Shown: positions 1 to 5,410 of the stretch, in pieces
Numbering within the stretch: the stretch's first letter is position 1
Layout of the letters: the number at the start of each line of letters is the position of its first letter
Source: an uncultured Lachnospiraceae bacterium
GTDB taxonomy: Bacteria > Bacillota > Clostridia > Lachnospirales > Lachnospiraceae
Reading direction: 5' to 3'
Length of the DNA: 5,410 nucleotides
NCBI GenBank assembly: GCA_900313745.1
Contig: OMSM01000412.1
Span: forward strand, 1 to 5,410
The notes under the pieces: model-generated
Told to the model about the DNA's origin: nothing
What the model saw: only the letters and a program-made list of their open reading frames with translations
Database searches by the model: none
Translations under genes and position numbers: made by a program

Positions 1-662
1 GTTCCGCTGCTGTCCGTGTGGCCCTCGATGATGATCTCGGAGACATAATCCTTGTACTCCGGGCTCATCAGGATCCGCACATAGCGCGGAAGGAACTCGG
101 AGAGATATTCCTTTCCCTTGTCCGTCAGCGTCGCCTCGTTGTACTCAAAGAGGATGCTGGAATCAAAGGTGATCGCTCCGGTCTTCTCGTCCACGGCGAT
201 CTGGAGGTTGGAGTTGCGGAACTCCTCCTGCAGCGCCTCGATCAGGTCCTGGCGTATGCCGATGATGTTGTCGAGCTTGGCCTGCTGCTCGCTCATGACC
301 CTGGAGAGCTCATCCAGCAGCGCGTGCTGGTCTCTCAGCGTGGTCTCCGCGTCCGCGAGGAGTTTTTCCTGCTCCGTCAGCTTCTGCTGCTGAGCATTCA
401 GGGCCTCCTGCTGGATGTCCAGAAGGGCCTGCTGGTCAGCGACGGTGCTTCTCTCCGCGGCAAGCTCGTTCGACTGGACGATCAGCGCCTGCTCCTTTCC
501 GGCGAGCTCCTCCTGCTTGGCGTCGAACTGGACCTTGGAATGCAGCATGTTCACCGCGATGATCAGCACGAAGGTCAGAAGAAGGCCGGCCATCATATCG
601 GAATAGGACAGCCAGTAATTGGTCTCCTCATCCTGTTTTCTGTGATGTGTGTTGCGCCCCAT
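1..662 (-). CDS. MotB/OmpA-family protein, ZorB-like motor subunit (C-terminus cut off by window)
   Basis: This is the probable peptidoglycan-anchoring partner of the proton channel encoded just upstream. The 220 complete residues show, in order: a short polar N-terminus; one membrane helix at about 18-40 that starts WLSYSDMMAGLLLTF, where Asp22 sits at the position of the proton-carrying Asp of MotB, ExbD and ZorB; a long coiled coil at about 43-132; and the beginning of an OmpA-like domain from about 163, with the strand segment TFDSSILFEYNEATLT and then IIIEGHTDSSG at 210-220. The peptidoglycan-binding Asp/Arg part of the domain lies beyond base 1. The start follows AGGGGAGA by 6 bases and lies 3 bases after the upstream stop, so the two genes are translationally linked. 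E. coli ZorB has a much shorter link between helix and OmpA domain; the long coil here is unusual. Family assignment is firm. The Zorya role is inference; a stator of unknown function is the alternative. Confidence 0.88.
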   Translation of the reverse strand, partial: MGRNTHHRKQDEETNYWLSYSDMMAGLLLTFVLIIAVNMLHSKVQFDAKQEELAGKEQALIVQSNELAAERSTVADQQALLDIQQEALNAQQQKLTEQEKLLADAETTLRDQHALLDELSRVMSEQQAKLDNIIGIRQDLIEALQEEFRNSNLQIAVDEKTGAITFDSSILFEYNEATLTDKGKEYLSEFLPRYVRILMSPEYKDYVSEIIIEGHTDSSG

Positions 663-665
663 TGA

Positions 666-2159
666 TTATCTCCCCTGATTCACGGACTGACGCTGCACGT
701 CGGAGGCGAGCCGGTCCAAGGTCGTGCGCACCTCCCCGATGGCGTCGATGGTGTCCAAAAGATCGTTGTCAATGAGCTTCAGGCTGTTCTCCACATTGTC
801 CGGGAGCTTCGCCATGCGCTCATGCAGCCCGGAGAGGGTCTCCTTCATTTCCTTGAGCTCTCCGACGAAAACTTCCGCGGACTCGGTCAGCGAGCGGCTG
901 TAGGTCCCGAGGTTGGTCAGGTAGTCCTGCTCCCTCTCGATCAGCGCCTGGTTTGCCTGCGTCTGCTGGGACATGTCGATGATGTTCTGGTTCACCGCGT
1001 TCTGGAGATTCTGGATATTCTGCGTGTAGTTGGTCAGCGCCTCCGCCATGTAGCCGGTCTGGCGCTCGATCTCGCGCATGTTCTGCTCCGAGCCGCCGGT
1101 GCGGAGCAGAAGTTCCTGCATCTGTCTCGCGTTCTCCTGCTGCTGGGTGTAGTTCTGGTTCACCGTGTAGCTGATCTTGTTGAAGGAATCCCCGAGCGAG
1201 CGGTTCATCTCGGCGACGAAGCTGTTCACGATGGAGGACAGCGCCGCCATCTGGTTCTCCGTTGCCATCTCGCGGAAATCGGTGATGCTCTTGTTGAAGC
1301 GGTCGAACTGCGGCGCAAGAAGCTGGGTCAGGTGGGAAGGAAGCTGTTCCTTCACGGTGACGTCCAGGGAGTGGATCGCGTCGTTCTGCTGCCTCATCAG
1401 CTCCATCTGGCGGTTGATTCCGTCGGTGGAGGTGTCCGGGAGCACATATTTCTTGTAGTAGTTGACGAAGCCGTCCACCGCGGCCTCCGCCTCCTCCAGC
1501 TTCCTCTTGTATACGTAGTTGAAGACCAGGGAGAAGATCATGCCGTAAATGGAGGTGTGGAACGCGACCTTGATGCCGTCCATAAGGGGCGCAATGCTGT
1601 TGGTGATCTCCGCCGTCGTCCCGGTGTTGAAGCTCTGGAGTCCGAGGGAGAGTCCGATGAAGGTTCCGAGGATTCCCAGACCCGTCATTGCTCCGGACAC
1701 CTGATTCAGCATGTTCCTGTGGATCACGCTGTCGGTGAGATCGAAATTGATGTAGTCCTCGATATCACAGCGGTAGTATGTGCGGGACTGGTCCGCCTTG
1801 GAGATGCGGTCCATCTCGTAGAGGAAATCCCGGTACTCCTCCTTAAGGATGTCGTCCTCGAAGAGGCTCTGGCCGTCATTCTTGTACTGCTGCCACAGGA
1901 ACTGGTGGGCGCGCAGCGCGTCCGAATGGATCTTGTCCTTCACCCGCTTCAGGTCCGCGGTGATGCTGCCCACCGGGCGGAAGCTCCCCAGCTGGCACTT
2001 TAGGAAAATGATTGCAACGATGAAAAACATGACGCCGTTGACGATGATATTCGCCGTTCCCTCGCCGTGCCTGGTGAAAACATTCAGATAGACGCACAGG
2101 GCGACCATTCCGATATAGGTGATCGGGAGCAGCAGCTCGTACCATTTCGTATTACGCAT
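666..2159 (-). CDS. MotA/TolQ/ExbB proton-channel protein with long coiled-coil tail, ZorA-like
   Basis: This is an inner-membrane ion-channel subunit of 497 residues that would form a proton-driven motor with the OmpA-domain protein downstream. Membrane helices are predicted by eye at about 8-26, 37-54, 155-177 and 195-217. A cytoplasmic segment of about 100 residues lies between helices 2 and 3, giving MotA topology. The family hallmark is at 156-173 (GAMTGLGILGTFIGLSLG), followed by the helix-4 segment GIKVAFHTSIYGMIFSL at 195-211. Residues 219-497 form a Gln/Asn-rich helical tail. Its last part has clear heptads, with hydrophobic residues at 460, 467, 474, 481, 488 and at 463, 477, 484. 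ExbB and TolQ lack such a tail, whereas ZorA of Zorya defence systems has one. The start at 2159 is preferred because GGAGA lies 7 bases before it. An in-frame ATG at 2243 has no Shine-Dalgarno sequence and lies almost at the predicted transcription start. The flagellar alternative is unlikely; the defence role is inferred. Confidence 0.9.
   Translation of the reverse strand: MRNTKWYELLLPITYIGMVALCVYLNVFTRHGEGTANIIVNGVMFFIVAIIFLKCQLGSFRPVGSITADLKRVKDKIHSDALRAHQFLWQQYKNDGQSLFEDDILKEEYRDFLYEMDRISKADQSRTYYRCDIEDYINFDLTDSVIHRNMLNQVSGAMTGLGILGTFIGLSLGLQSFNTGTTAEITNSIAPLMDGIKVAFHTSIYGMIFSLVFNYVYKRKLEEAEAAVDGFVNYYKKYVLPDTSTDGINRQMELMRQQNDAIHSLDVTVKEQLPSHLTQLLAPQFDRFNKSITDFREMATENQMAALSSIVNSFVAEMNRSLGDSFNKISYTVNQNYTQQQENARQMQELLLRTGGSEQNMREIERQTGYMAEALTNYTQNIQNLQNAVNQNIIDMSQQTQANQALIEREQDYLTNLGTYSRSLTESAEVFVGELKEMKETLSGLHERMAKLPDNVENSLKLIDNDLLDTIDAIGEVRTTLDRLASDVQRQSVNQGR
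669..676 (-). promoter_or_regulatory. Ribosome-binding site of the OmpA-domain gene
   Basis: AGGGGAGA on the minus strand lies 6 bases before the ATG at 662. It is embedded in the last codons of the upstream channel gene, so the second gene is probably translated by ribosomes finishing the first. It fixes the start of the OmpA-domain protein. Confidence 0.85.
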
Positions 2160-2166
2160 TGTCCAT

Positions 2167-2171
2167 TCTCC
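2167..2171 (-). promoter_or_regulatory. Ribosome-binding site deciding the channel-gene start
   Basis: GGAGA on the minus strand lies 7 bases upstream of the ATG at 2159. No comparable site precedes the longer in-frame ATG at 2243. The protein from 2159 begins MRNTKWYELLLPI, running straight into the first membrane helix as expected for this family. The 28 extra residues of the longer form are hydrophilic and look like translated leader. Confidence 0.75.
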
Positions 2172-2175
2172 GTCT

Positions 2176-2241
2176 GATAATAAAACAAACCGGCAGTTCG
2201 GGCGGGCTGTTCCGGCTTTCTCCGGCCGGTTCTCTTCCCGC
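2176..2241 (-). promoter_or_regulatory. Possible attenuator in the leader of the channel operon
   Basis: Reading the minus strand, AACCGGC (2231-2225) can pair with GCCGGTT (2194-2188), a 7-bp stem directly followed by TGTTTTATTAT, a terminator-like layout just ahead of the ribosome-binding site. The same upstream arm can pair instead with a nearer GCCGG (2216-2212), and that fold can be enclosed by a GCGGG/CCCGC stem (2241-2237 with 2206-2202). The two folds exclude each other, as in attenuators. The terminator stem is short and its loop is about 30 bases, so this was found by eye only and is tentative. Confidence 0.3.
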
Positions 2242-2252
2242 ATAATTAATCT

Positions 2253-2258
2253 ATTATA
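2253..2258 (-). promoter_or_regulatory. Promoter -10 box (TATAAT) for the channel/OmpA operon
   Basis: A perfect TATAAT lies on the minus strand in an AT-rich stretch (about 2241-2330) within otherwise GC-rich DNA. Transcription would begin near 2246, giving a leader of about 85 bases before the ATG at 2159. No good -35 box is seen at 16-18 bases; the corresponding position holds TCCCAT. This suggests a promoter that is weak or depends on an activator. The assignment to the housekeeping sigma factor is inferred from the -10 box alone. Confidence 0.6.
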
Positions 2259-2263
2259 GTATA

Positions 2264-2282
2264 CTCCCGAACTTTATGGGAG
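2264..2282. repeat. Inverted repeat over the expected -35 region
   Basis: CTCCC and GGGAG form 5-base arms separated by 9 bases (plus strand CTCCCGAACTTTATGGGAG). The repeat lies immediately upstream of the TATAAT box and covers the place where a -35 element should be. It could be a regulator-binding site controlling the channel operon. Arms this short can occur by chance, so confidence is low. Confidence 0.3.
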
Positions 2283-2380
2283 AACACTAAACATTTGACT
2301 AAGAAATAGTGAATAAAATGTAAAACTTCCGCCGTCCCGGGCCGGCAGCGTGAACTCAGACCGTAAAACCGGATGTGCTG

Positions 2381-2433
2381 ATAAGAAAGACGGGGAAACC
2401 CGGCGGATATTACTCCCGCCGGATTTCCCCGTC
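2381..2433 (-). terminator. Intrinsic terminator of the glycosidase operon
   Basis: An 18-bp stem with one mismatch has arms at 2416-2433 and 2389-2406 and a 9-base loop. On the minus strand it opens with GACGGGGAAATCCGGCGG and closes with CCGGGTTTCCCCGTC, followed by the T-rich TTTCTTAT. It lies 77 bases past the GH31 stop codon. The plus-strand side has no T-run after the stem, so the terminator acts leftward. It separates the glycosidase unit from the channel operon, which has its own promoter. Confidence 0.87.
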
Positions 2434-2447
2434 CTGCTGCCCCGGAT

Positions 2448-2473
2448 GCCCCGCCGCGGTATGCGGGCGGGGC
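2448..2473 (-). repeat. Second GC-rich hairpin in the 3' region of the GH31 gene
   Basis: GCCCCGCCGC (2448-2457) and GCGGGCGGGGC (2463-2473) pair with one bulged base around a 5-base loop. The hairpin lies between the GH31 stop codon and the terminator. No T-run follows on the minus strand, so it is probably not a terminator itself. It may stabilise the 3' end of the transcript. Confidence 0.55.
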
Positions 2474-2502
2474 TTTCCTGACGCTTATGAATTATGTCCT
2501 GC

Positions 2503-2516
2503 CGCCTGATCAGGCG
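2503..2516. repeat. Perfect 14-base palindrome across the GH31 stop codon
   Basis: CGCCTGATCAGGCG is perfectly self-complementary and contains the GH31 stop codon (TGA on the minus strand, 2512-2510). In RNA it could form a 5-bp stem with a GATC tetraloop. Its role, if any, is unknown. It is the first of three inverted repeats between the end of the GH31 coding region and the terminator. Confidence 0.4.
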
Positions 2517-4576
2517 AACAGCTCCGCCTGCCTTCCGTCCCTCGCAAATACGGGGATATACTCCAGGGGCGCGTCCGCAGTCACCGTGCTTCCTCCCTCA
2601 TAAGTTTTGCCCGTATGGACCTCCGTCCAGGAGGCACCCTCCGGGAGATAGACCTCCCTTTGTCTCGCATCGGGCGAGAGCACGGGCGCCACAAGAAGAT
2701 CTGCGCCGAAGAAGTACTCATCCTTGATCTCCCAGGTATTTGCGTCTCCGGGGAACTCATAGAAGAGCGGGCGCATGACGGGGCGTCCCACCTCATGGGC
2801 TTCCTCCATCAGTGACCTGGTGTAGTCCCTCATGCGCTCACGCAGCATAATGTGGCTGGTGAGGATCTCCTCGACCGCCGGGCCGTAGCTCCAGATCTCG
2901 TTGGAGGCGCCGCTGCCCATTCCGGGCGTTCCGTCGCTCTGCTTCACCGGCGTGTGCGGATCGCGGTCGCCGTGCAGGCGCATGACCGGGCAGAAGGTGC
3001 CCCACTCGAACCAGCGCACAAGCAGCTCGTGGAACTTCTCGTCGTAGATGTTCGCCCCTCCGAAGCCGCCGATGTCCGTGGTCCACCACGGGATGCCAGC
3101 GATGCCCATGTTCAGGCCCGCGCAGATCTGCCTGCGGAAGGTCTCCCAGTCGCTGGAGATGTCGCCGGACCAGACCAGTGCGCCGTAGCGCTGGGATCCC
3201 GCCCAGGCGCAGCGCAGGAGGTTCACCACCTTGTCCTGGCCGGCCGAGGTCATTCCGTCGAAGAAGGTCTTCGCGTAGACCAGCGGATAAATGTTGCTGA
3301 CCTTCAGCGCGGAGCCCATGTGATAGCGGTAGTTCTCGTAATCATAGGTCTCAATCTCGGGCTCCGCCTCGTCCAGCCAGAAGACGCGGATTCCGTCGTC
3401 GTAGTAGTTCTTCTTCACCTTCTCCCACACATAGGCCCTCGCCTCGGGATTGGTGGCGTCGTAGAAGGAGTTCTCGCCGACGCATCGCTGCACGACGTCG
3501 ATGCCGTACTCCGCCTTCATGAGAAGGCCGCGCTGGACCATCTCCTTATAGTTCTCGCTGTCGACGTTGACCTGCGGCCAGATGGAGACCATGAGCTCCA
3601 TCCCGTAGGATTTCAGCTCGTCGATCATGGCCTTCGGATCCGGGAAATAATACGGGTCGAAGCGCCAGTCACCGCAGTGAGGCCAGTGATAGAAATCGCA
3701 GACGATCACGTCCACGCGGACGCCCTTCTTATGATAGGTGCGGGCGATCTCCAGGAGCTCCTCCTGGTTCCAGTAGCGCAGTTTGCACTGCCAGAAGCCG
3801 AGGCCGTACTCCGGCATCATCGGGACCCTGCCCGTTGCCTCCGAGTAATTCCTCTCGATGTCGTCCGGTGTGTCGCCGACGGTGATCCAGTAATCCATCT
3901 CCGGAGTGGAGGACGCGTACCACTGGGTGACGTTGCGGCCAAAACTCACGTGGCCGACGCTGGGGTTGTTCCAGAGGAAGCCGTAGCCCGCATCGGAGAG
4001 CACGAAGGGCACGGACGCCTGGGAATTTCTGTGGGCAAGCTCCAGCGTGCAGCCCTTGATGTCGAGCAGCTCCTGCTGGTACTGGCCCATGCCGTAGAGA
4101 TGCTCCTTCTCCCTTGCCCTGAAGCTGACGGTGAGCTCGAAATCGCCGCCGACGCGGGGCTTGAAGCAGCGGGAGTGCTTGTTCAGCGCGCCGCCGGGGC
4201 CCTCCTCCTTAAAGAGAAGCTCGCCGGTGCTGCTGTTGAAGAACGAAATCACTGCGTCGTTGCGCCAGGTGTCGACGTACATCTCGGCCCGGATCTTTCC
4301 GTTGGTTATGCTGCCGAAACGGATATCCTCCGCAGCCTCGCTTCCCGGGTCGCCGCCGACGTTGTGAAGCGCCGCTCCGGGATCTGCAGCGGTGACGATT
4401 TCCGCACCTTCCTCCGCCTCCCTTGGAAGAAGAGCATAGTTCTCGGTGATAAATTCACCCATCATGACCGAGCGGACGCGGAGGGAATCCTTCCCCCAGG
4501 GCTCAATGCGGAGGGTCTCCCCGTTGTTCCTGTAGATGAGTGCTTTTCCGTCTGAAGACATGTACTTTAAGCCCAT
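2510..4576 (-). CDS. Glycoside hydrolase family 31, alpha-xylosidase/alpha-glucosidase-like
   Basis: This 688-residue retaining exo-glycosidase would release terminal alpha-linked xylose or glucose from oligosaccharides. An N-terminal beta-sandwich (to about 250) precedes a TIM barrel (about 255-600) and a C-terminal beta domain (about 600-688). The likely nucleophile is Asp402 in WLDEAEPE and the acid/base is Asp472 in WSGDISSDWE; the 70-residue spacing suits GH31. Other family segments are GLGFWQCKLRYWNQEELLEIA (split at 259-269 and 270-278), FPDPKAMIDEL (311-321) and PWWTTDIGGFGG (496-507). No signal peptide is seen, so it is probably cytoplasmic. The ATG at 4576 follows AGGGAGA by 5 bases. 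An in-frame ATG at 4663 would add 29 residues with no resemblance to the family and no good ribosome-binding site. It lies downstream of a GH127-type gene, apparently in one operon. WLD-x-x-EPE resembles bacterial alpha-xylosidases, but the substrate cannot be fixed from sequence reading alone. Confidence 0.92.
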   Translation of the reverse strand: MGLKYMSSDGKALIYRNNGETLRIEPWGKDSLRVRSVMMGEFITENYALLPREAEEGAEIVTAADPGAALHNVGGDPGSEAAEDIRFGSITNGKIRAEMYVDTWRNDAVISFFNSSTGELLFKEEGPGGALNKHSRCFKPRVGGDFELTVSFRAREKEHLYGMGQYQQELLDIKGCTLELAHRNSQASVPFVLSDAGYGFLWNNPSVGHVSFGRNVTQWYASSTPEMDYWITVGDTPDDIERNYSEATGRVPMMPEYGLGFWQCKLRYWNQEELLEIARTYHKKGVRVDVIVCDFYHWPHCGDWRFDPYYFPDPKAMIDELKSYGMELMVSIWPQVNVDSENYKEMVQRGLLMKAEYGIDVVQRCVGENSFYDATNPEARAYVWEKVKKNYYDDGIRVFWLDEAEPEIETYDYENYRYHMGSALKVSNIYPLVYAKTFFDGMTSAGQDKVVNLLRCAWAGSQRYGALVWSGDISSDWETFRRQICAGLNMGIAGIPWWTTDIGGFGGANIYDEKFHELLVRWFEWGTFCPVMRLHGDRDPHTPVKQSDGTPGMGSGASNEIWSYGPAVEEILTSHIMLRERMRDYTRSLMEEAHEVGRPVMRPLFYEFPGDANTWEIKDEYFFGADLLVAPVLSPDARQREVYLPEGASWTEVHTGKTYEGGSTVTADAPLEYIPVFARDGRQAELFA

Positions 4577-4581
4577 AATTA

Positions 4582-4588
4582 TCTCCCT
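4582..4588 (-). promoter_or_regulatory. Ribosome-binding site deciding the GH31 start
   Basis: AGGGAGA on the minus strand lies 5 bases before the ATG at 4576. This strong site argues for the 688-residue product over the 717-residue form starting at 4663. The site resembles that of the OmpA-domain gene at 669-676, consistent with a shared genomic background. Confidence 0.85.
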
Positions 4589-4620
4589 GAATCCTGATGT
4601 CGTGCCGCCACGGCCCTGTG

Positions 4621-4644
4621 CCGGGCAGCTTAAGCATTTGCCGG
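4621..4644. repeat. Imperfect inverted repeat in the GH127-GH31 gap
   Basis: The 99-base gap between the two glycosidase genes contains CCGGGCA (4621-4627) and TGCCGG (4639-4644), complementary with one extra base. Between them is GCTTAAGC (4628-4635), itself an 8-base palindrome. No T-run follows on the minus strand, so it does not look like a terminator. It could be a transcript-processing hairpin or a chance structure. I see no convincing promoter in the gap. Confidence 0.3.
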
Positions 4645-4675
4645 TTCCGTATTTATTGTACACGCAAACATGTTC

Positions 4676-5410
4676 TCAGCGATCCCCGGCGCGGAAATAC
4701 ATCGAATAGGGTTCGTATCCGATCTCGCGGACCGGGACGAAGCGGACGGTTCTCTCCTGTCCCTTCGTGCGGAAGCGCTCATGCCACGCGCCCCACTCCC
4801 GCTCGGTGTCGTGGACGAGGACCCCTCCCGGATTCTCCGGATCGACATGGATCACCGGCGTCTCCTCCGAGAGCGCGGCGAGTGCCTCGGGTCCGTAGGT
4901 GAAGGCGGCGAGCTCGCTGTCCCCGGGAAGGCGCTCCATGCGCACCTCTTTGCCAAGGCTTATCATCACGGTGTCTCCGTCGGCCCACTCGCGGTCAAGG
5001 ACGGCGAAGCCTCCTTCTCCCGCCGCGCCGGCAGGAGCCCCGTTTACGGTGATCACCGGCTCCCCCGCCGCCCAGGACGGAATCCTCAGGGCGATCTTCA
5101 TCTTTACCGGCTGCTCCGTGTTCACCCTGAAGTACACCTCCTTCCGGTCCGGGTGGCCGGACACCTCGGAGGTGATGCTGCTGATGCTCTGCCGCTCGGG
5201 AGACGTGCTGGAGAGGTGGAAGCTTCCCGTCAGGCGGTCCTCCTTCTGCTCTACCCTCACCTTCTGCCCGGAAAGCGCAAATTCGGCCGCAGAGTCGAAG
5301 TACTGGCATACATAGAGCGCGCTGCCGTCCCGGTAATAGATCCCTCTGTTCAGGGCGGAGTTCGCCTGGATCATGGTCCCGTGGCAGCAGAAGAAGTCCT
5401 CTGTCTCCGA
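4676..5410 (-). CDS. DUF1680/GH127-type beta-L-arabinofuranosidase-like enzyme (N-terminus outside window)
   Basis: The open frame continues to the window edge, giving 244 C-terminal residues. The visible part opens SETEDFFCCHGTMIQANSAL. The adjacent Cys-Cys (codons at 5389-5387 and 5386-5384) matches the GH127/GH146 active site, where one Cys is the nucleophile and the neighbouring Cys helps bind zinc. About 236 residues follow the first Cys; in Bifidobacterium HypBA1 (Cys417 of 658) about 241 do, so the full protein is probably near 650 residues. The rest is mainly beta-sandwich, including KMKIALRIPSWAAGEPVITVNG and the family-like FTYGPEALAA. Known members remove beta-L-arabinofuranose or related sugars. 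The CCHGT form differs from the CCPPN of HypBA1-like enzymes, so the exact subfamily and substrate are open. The ATG at 5374 is internal and is not a start. The gene lies 99 bases upstream of the GH31 gene. Confidence 0.85.
   Translation of the reverse strand, partial: SETEDFFCCHGTMIQANSALNRGIYYRDGSALYVCQYFDSAAEFALSGQKVRVEQKEDRLTGSFHLSSTSPERQSISSITSEVSGHPDRKEVYFRVNTEQPVKMKIALRIPSWAAGEPVITVNGAPAGAAGEGGFAVLDREWADGDTVMISLGKEVRMERLPGDSELAAFTYGPEALAALSEETPVIHVDPENPGGVLVHDTEREWGAWHERFRTKGQERTVRFVPVREIGYEPYSMYFRAGDR

Noticed and set aside
18..665. Open frame of 215 codons on the plus strand
   Set aside because: It is antisense to the OmpA-domain gene. Its leucine runs (LLLL) come from the complement of the Gln/Glu-rich coiled-coil codons.
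822..2003. Open frame of 393 codons on the plus strand
   Set aside because: It is opposite the channel gene, has low-complexity Leu/Val/His/Arg content and no domain, and is explained as an antisense shadow.
1..2159. Flagellar MotAB or TonB-linked ExbBD
   Set aside because: The long cytoplasmic tail of the channel protein and the long coil plus OmpA domain of the partner do not match ExbBD. MotA lacks a tail of this length, and no flagellar or TonB gene is in view. It cannot be excluded formally because the flank is missing.
2160..2243. N-terminal extension of the channel protein starting at 2243
   Set aside because: There is no Shine-Dalgarno site before this ATG and it lies within a few bases of the predicted transcription start. 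The extension is not membrane-like, while GGAGA precedes the ATG at 2159 at good spacing.
2494..2727. Small plus-strand frame of 77 codons overlapping the end of the GH31 gene
   Set aside because: It is rich in Arg and Pro, has no ribosome-binding site that I could see, and is antisense to the conserved C-terminal domain of the GH31 protein.
2852..4555. Open frame of 567 codons on the plus strand
   Set aside because: It lies wholly opposite the GH31 gene. Its translation is rich in Ala, Val, His and Asp with no recognisable domain, as expected from the antisense frame of a GC-rich gene, whereas the minus strand has clear GH31 catalytic motifs.
4577..4663. N-terminal extension of the GH31 protein starting at 4663
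   Set aside because: The extra 29 residues show no family similarity and include the translated ribosome-binding site region; AGGGAGA directly precedes the ATG at 4576.
1..5410. CRISPR array, tRNA, rRNA or insertion sequence
   Set aside because: No regularly spaced direct repeats, no tRNA-like cloverleaf, no transposase frame and no long terminal inverted repeats were seen on either strand.

Overview
The window holds two transcription units, both on the minus strand, so genes read from right to left. Both ends cut through genes. The coding DNA is GC-rich, the ribosome-binding sites are strong and purine-rich (AGGGAGA, AGGGGAGA, GGAGA), and a hairpin followed by a T-rich run ends one unit. 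A cytoplasmic set of plant-polysaccharide glycosidases sits next to it. This suggests a Gram-positive, fibre-degrading gut or rumen bacterium, probably a GC-rich member of Clostridia such as Lachnospiraceae. That assignment is inference; no marker gene is present.

Right part (about 2381-5410): a carbohydrate-catabolism unit. It begins with the C-terminal 244 residues of a DUF1680/GH127-type beta-L-arabinofuranosidase-like enzyme, including its Cys-Cys active-site motif. A 99-base gap follows, then a complete GH31 alpha-xylosidase/alpha-glucosidase-like enzyme of 688 residues. The unit ends in a 3' region with three inverted repeats, the last being a good intrinsic terminator. Together the enzymes would trim arabinofuranosyl and alpha-xylosyl (or alpha-glucosyl) decorations from imported oligosaccharides.

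Middle (about 2160-2330): an AT-rich promoter region with a consensus TATAAT box, followed by a leader of about 85 bases that can be drawn in two mutually exclusive folds, one resembling a terminator. It reads leftward into the second unit.

Left part (1-2159): a tightly coupled pair with a 3-base gap. The first gene encodes a four-helix MotA/TolQ/ExbB-type proton-channel protein with a cytoplasmic tail of about 280 residues. The second encodes a MotB/OmpA-type partner with one membrane helix, the expected proton-carrying Asp, a very regular 12-heptad coiled coil and the start of an OmpA-like peptidoglycan-binding domain, cut off at base 1. This architecture matches ZorA-ZorB, the membrane motor of Zorya anti-phage systems, more than flagellar MotAB or ExbBD. 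The effector genes that would settle this would lie past base 1 and cannot be seen. The pair is the most interesting content of the window.
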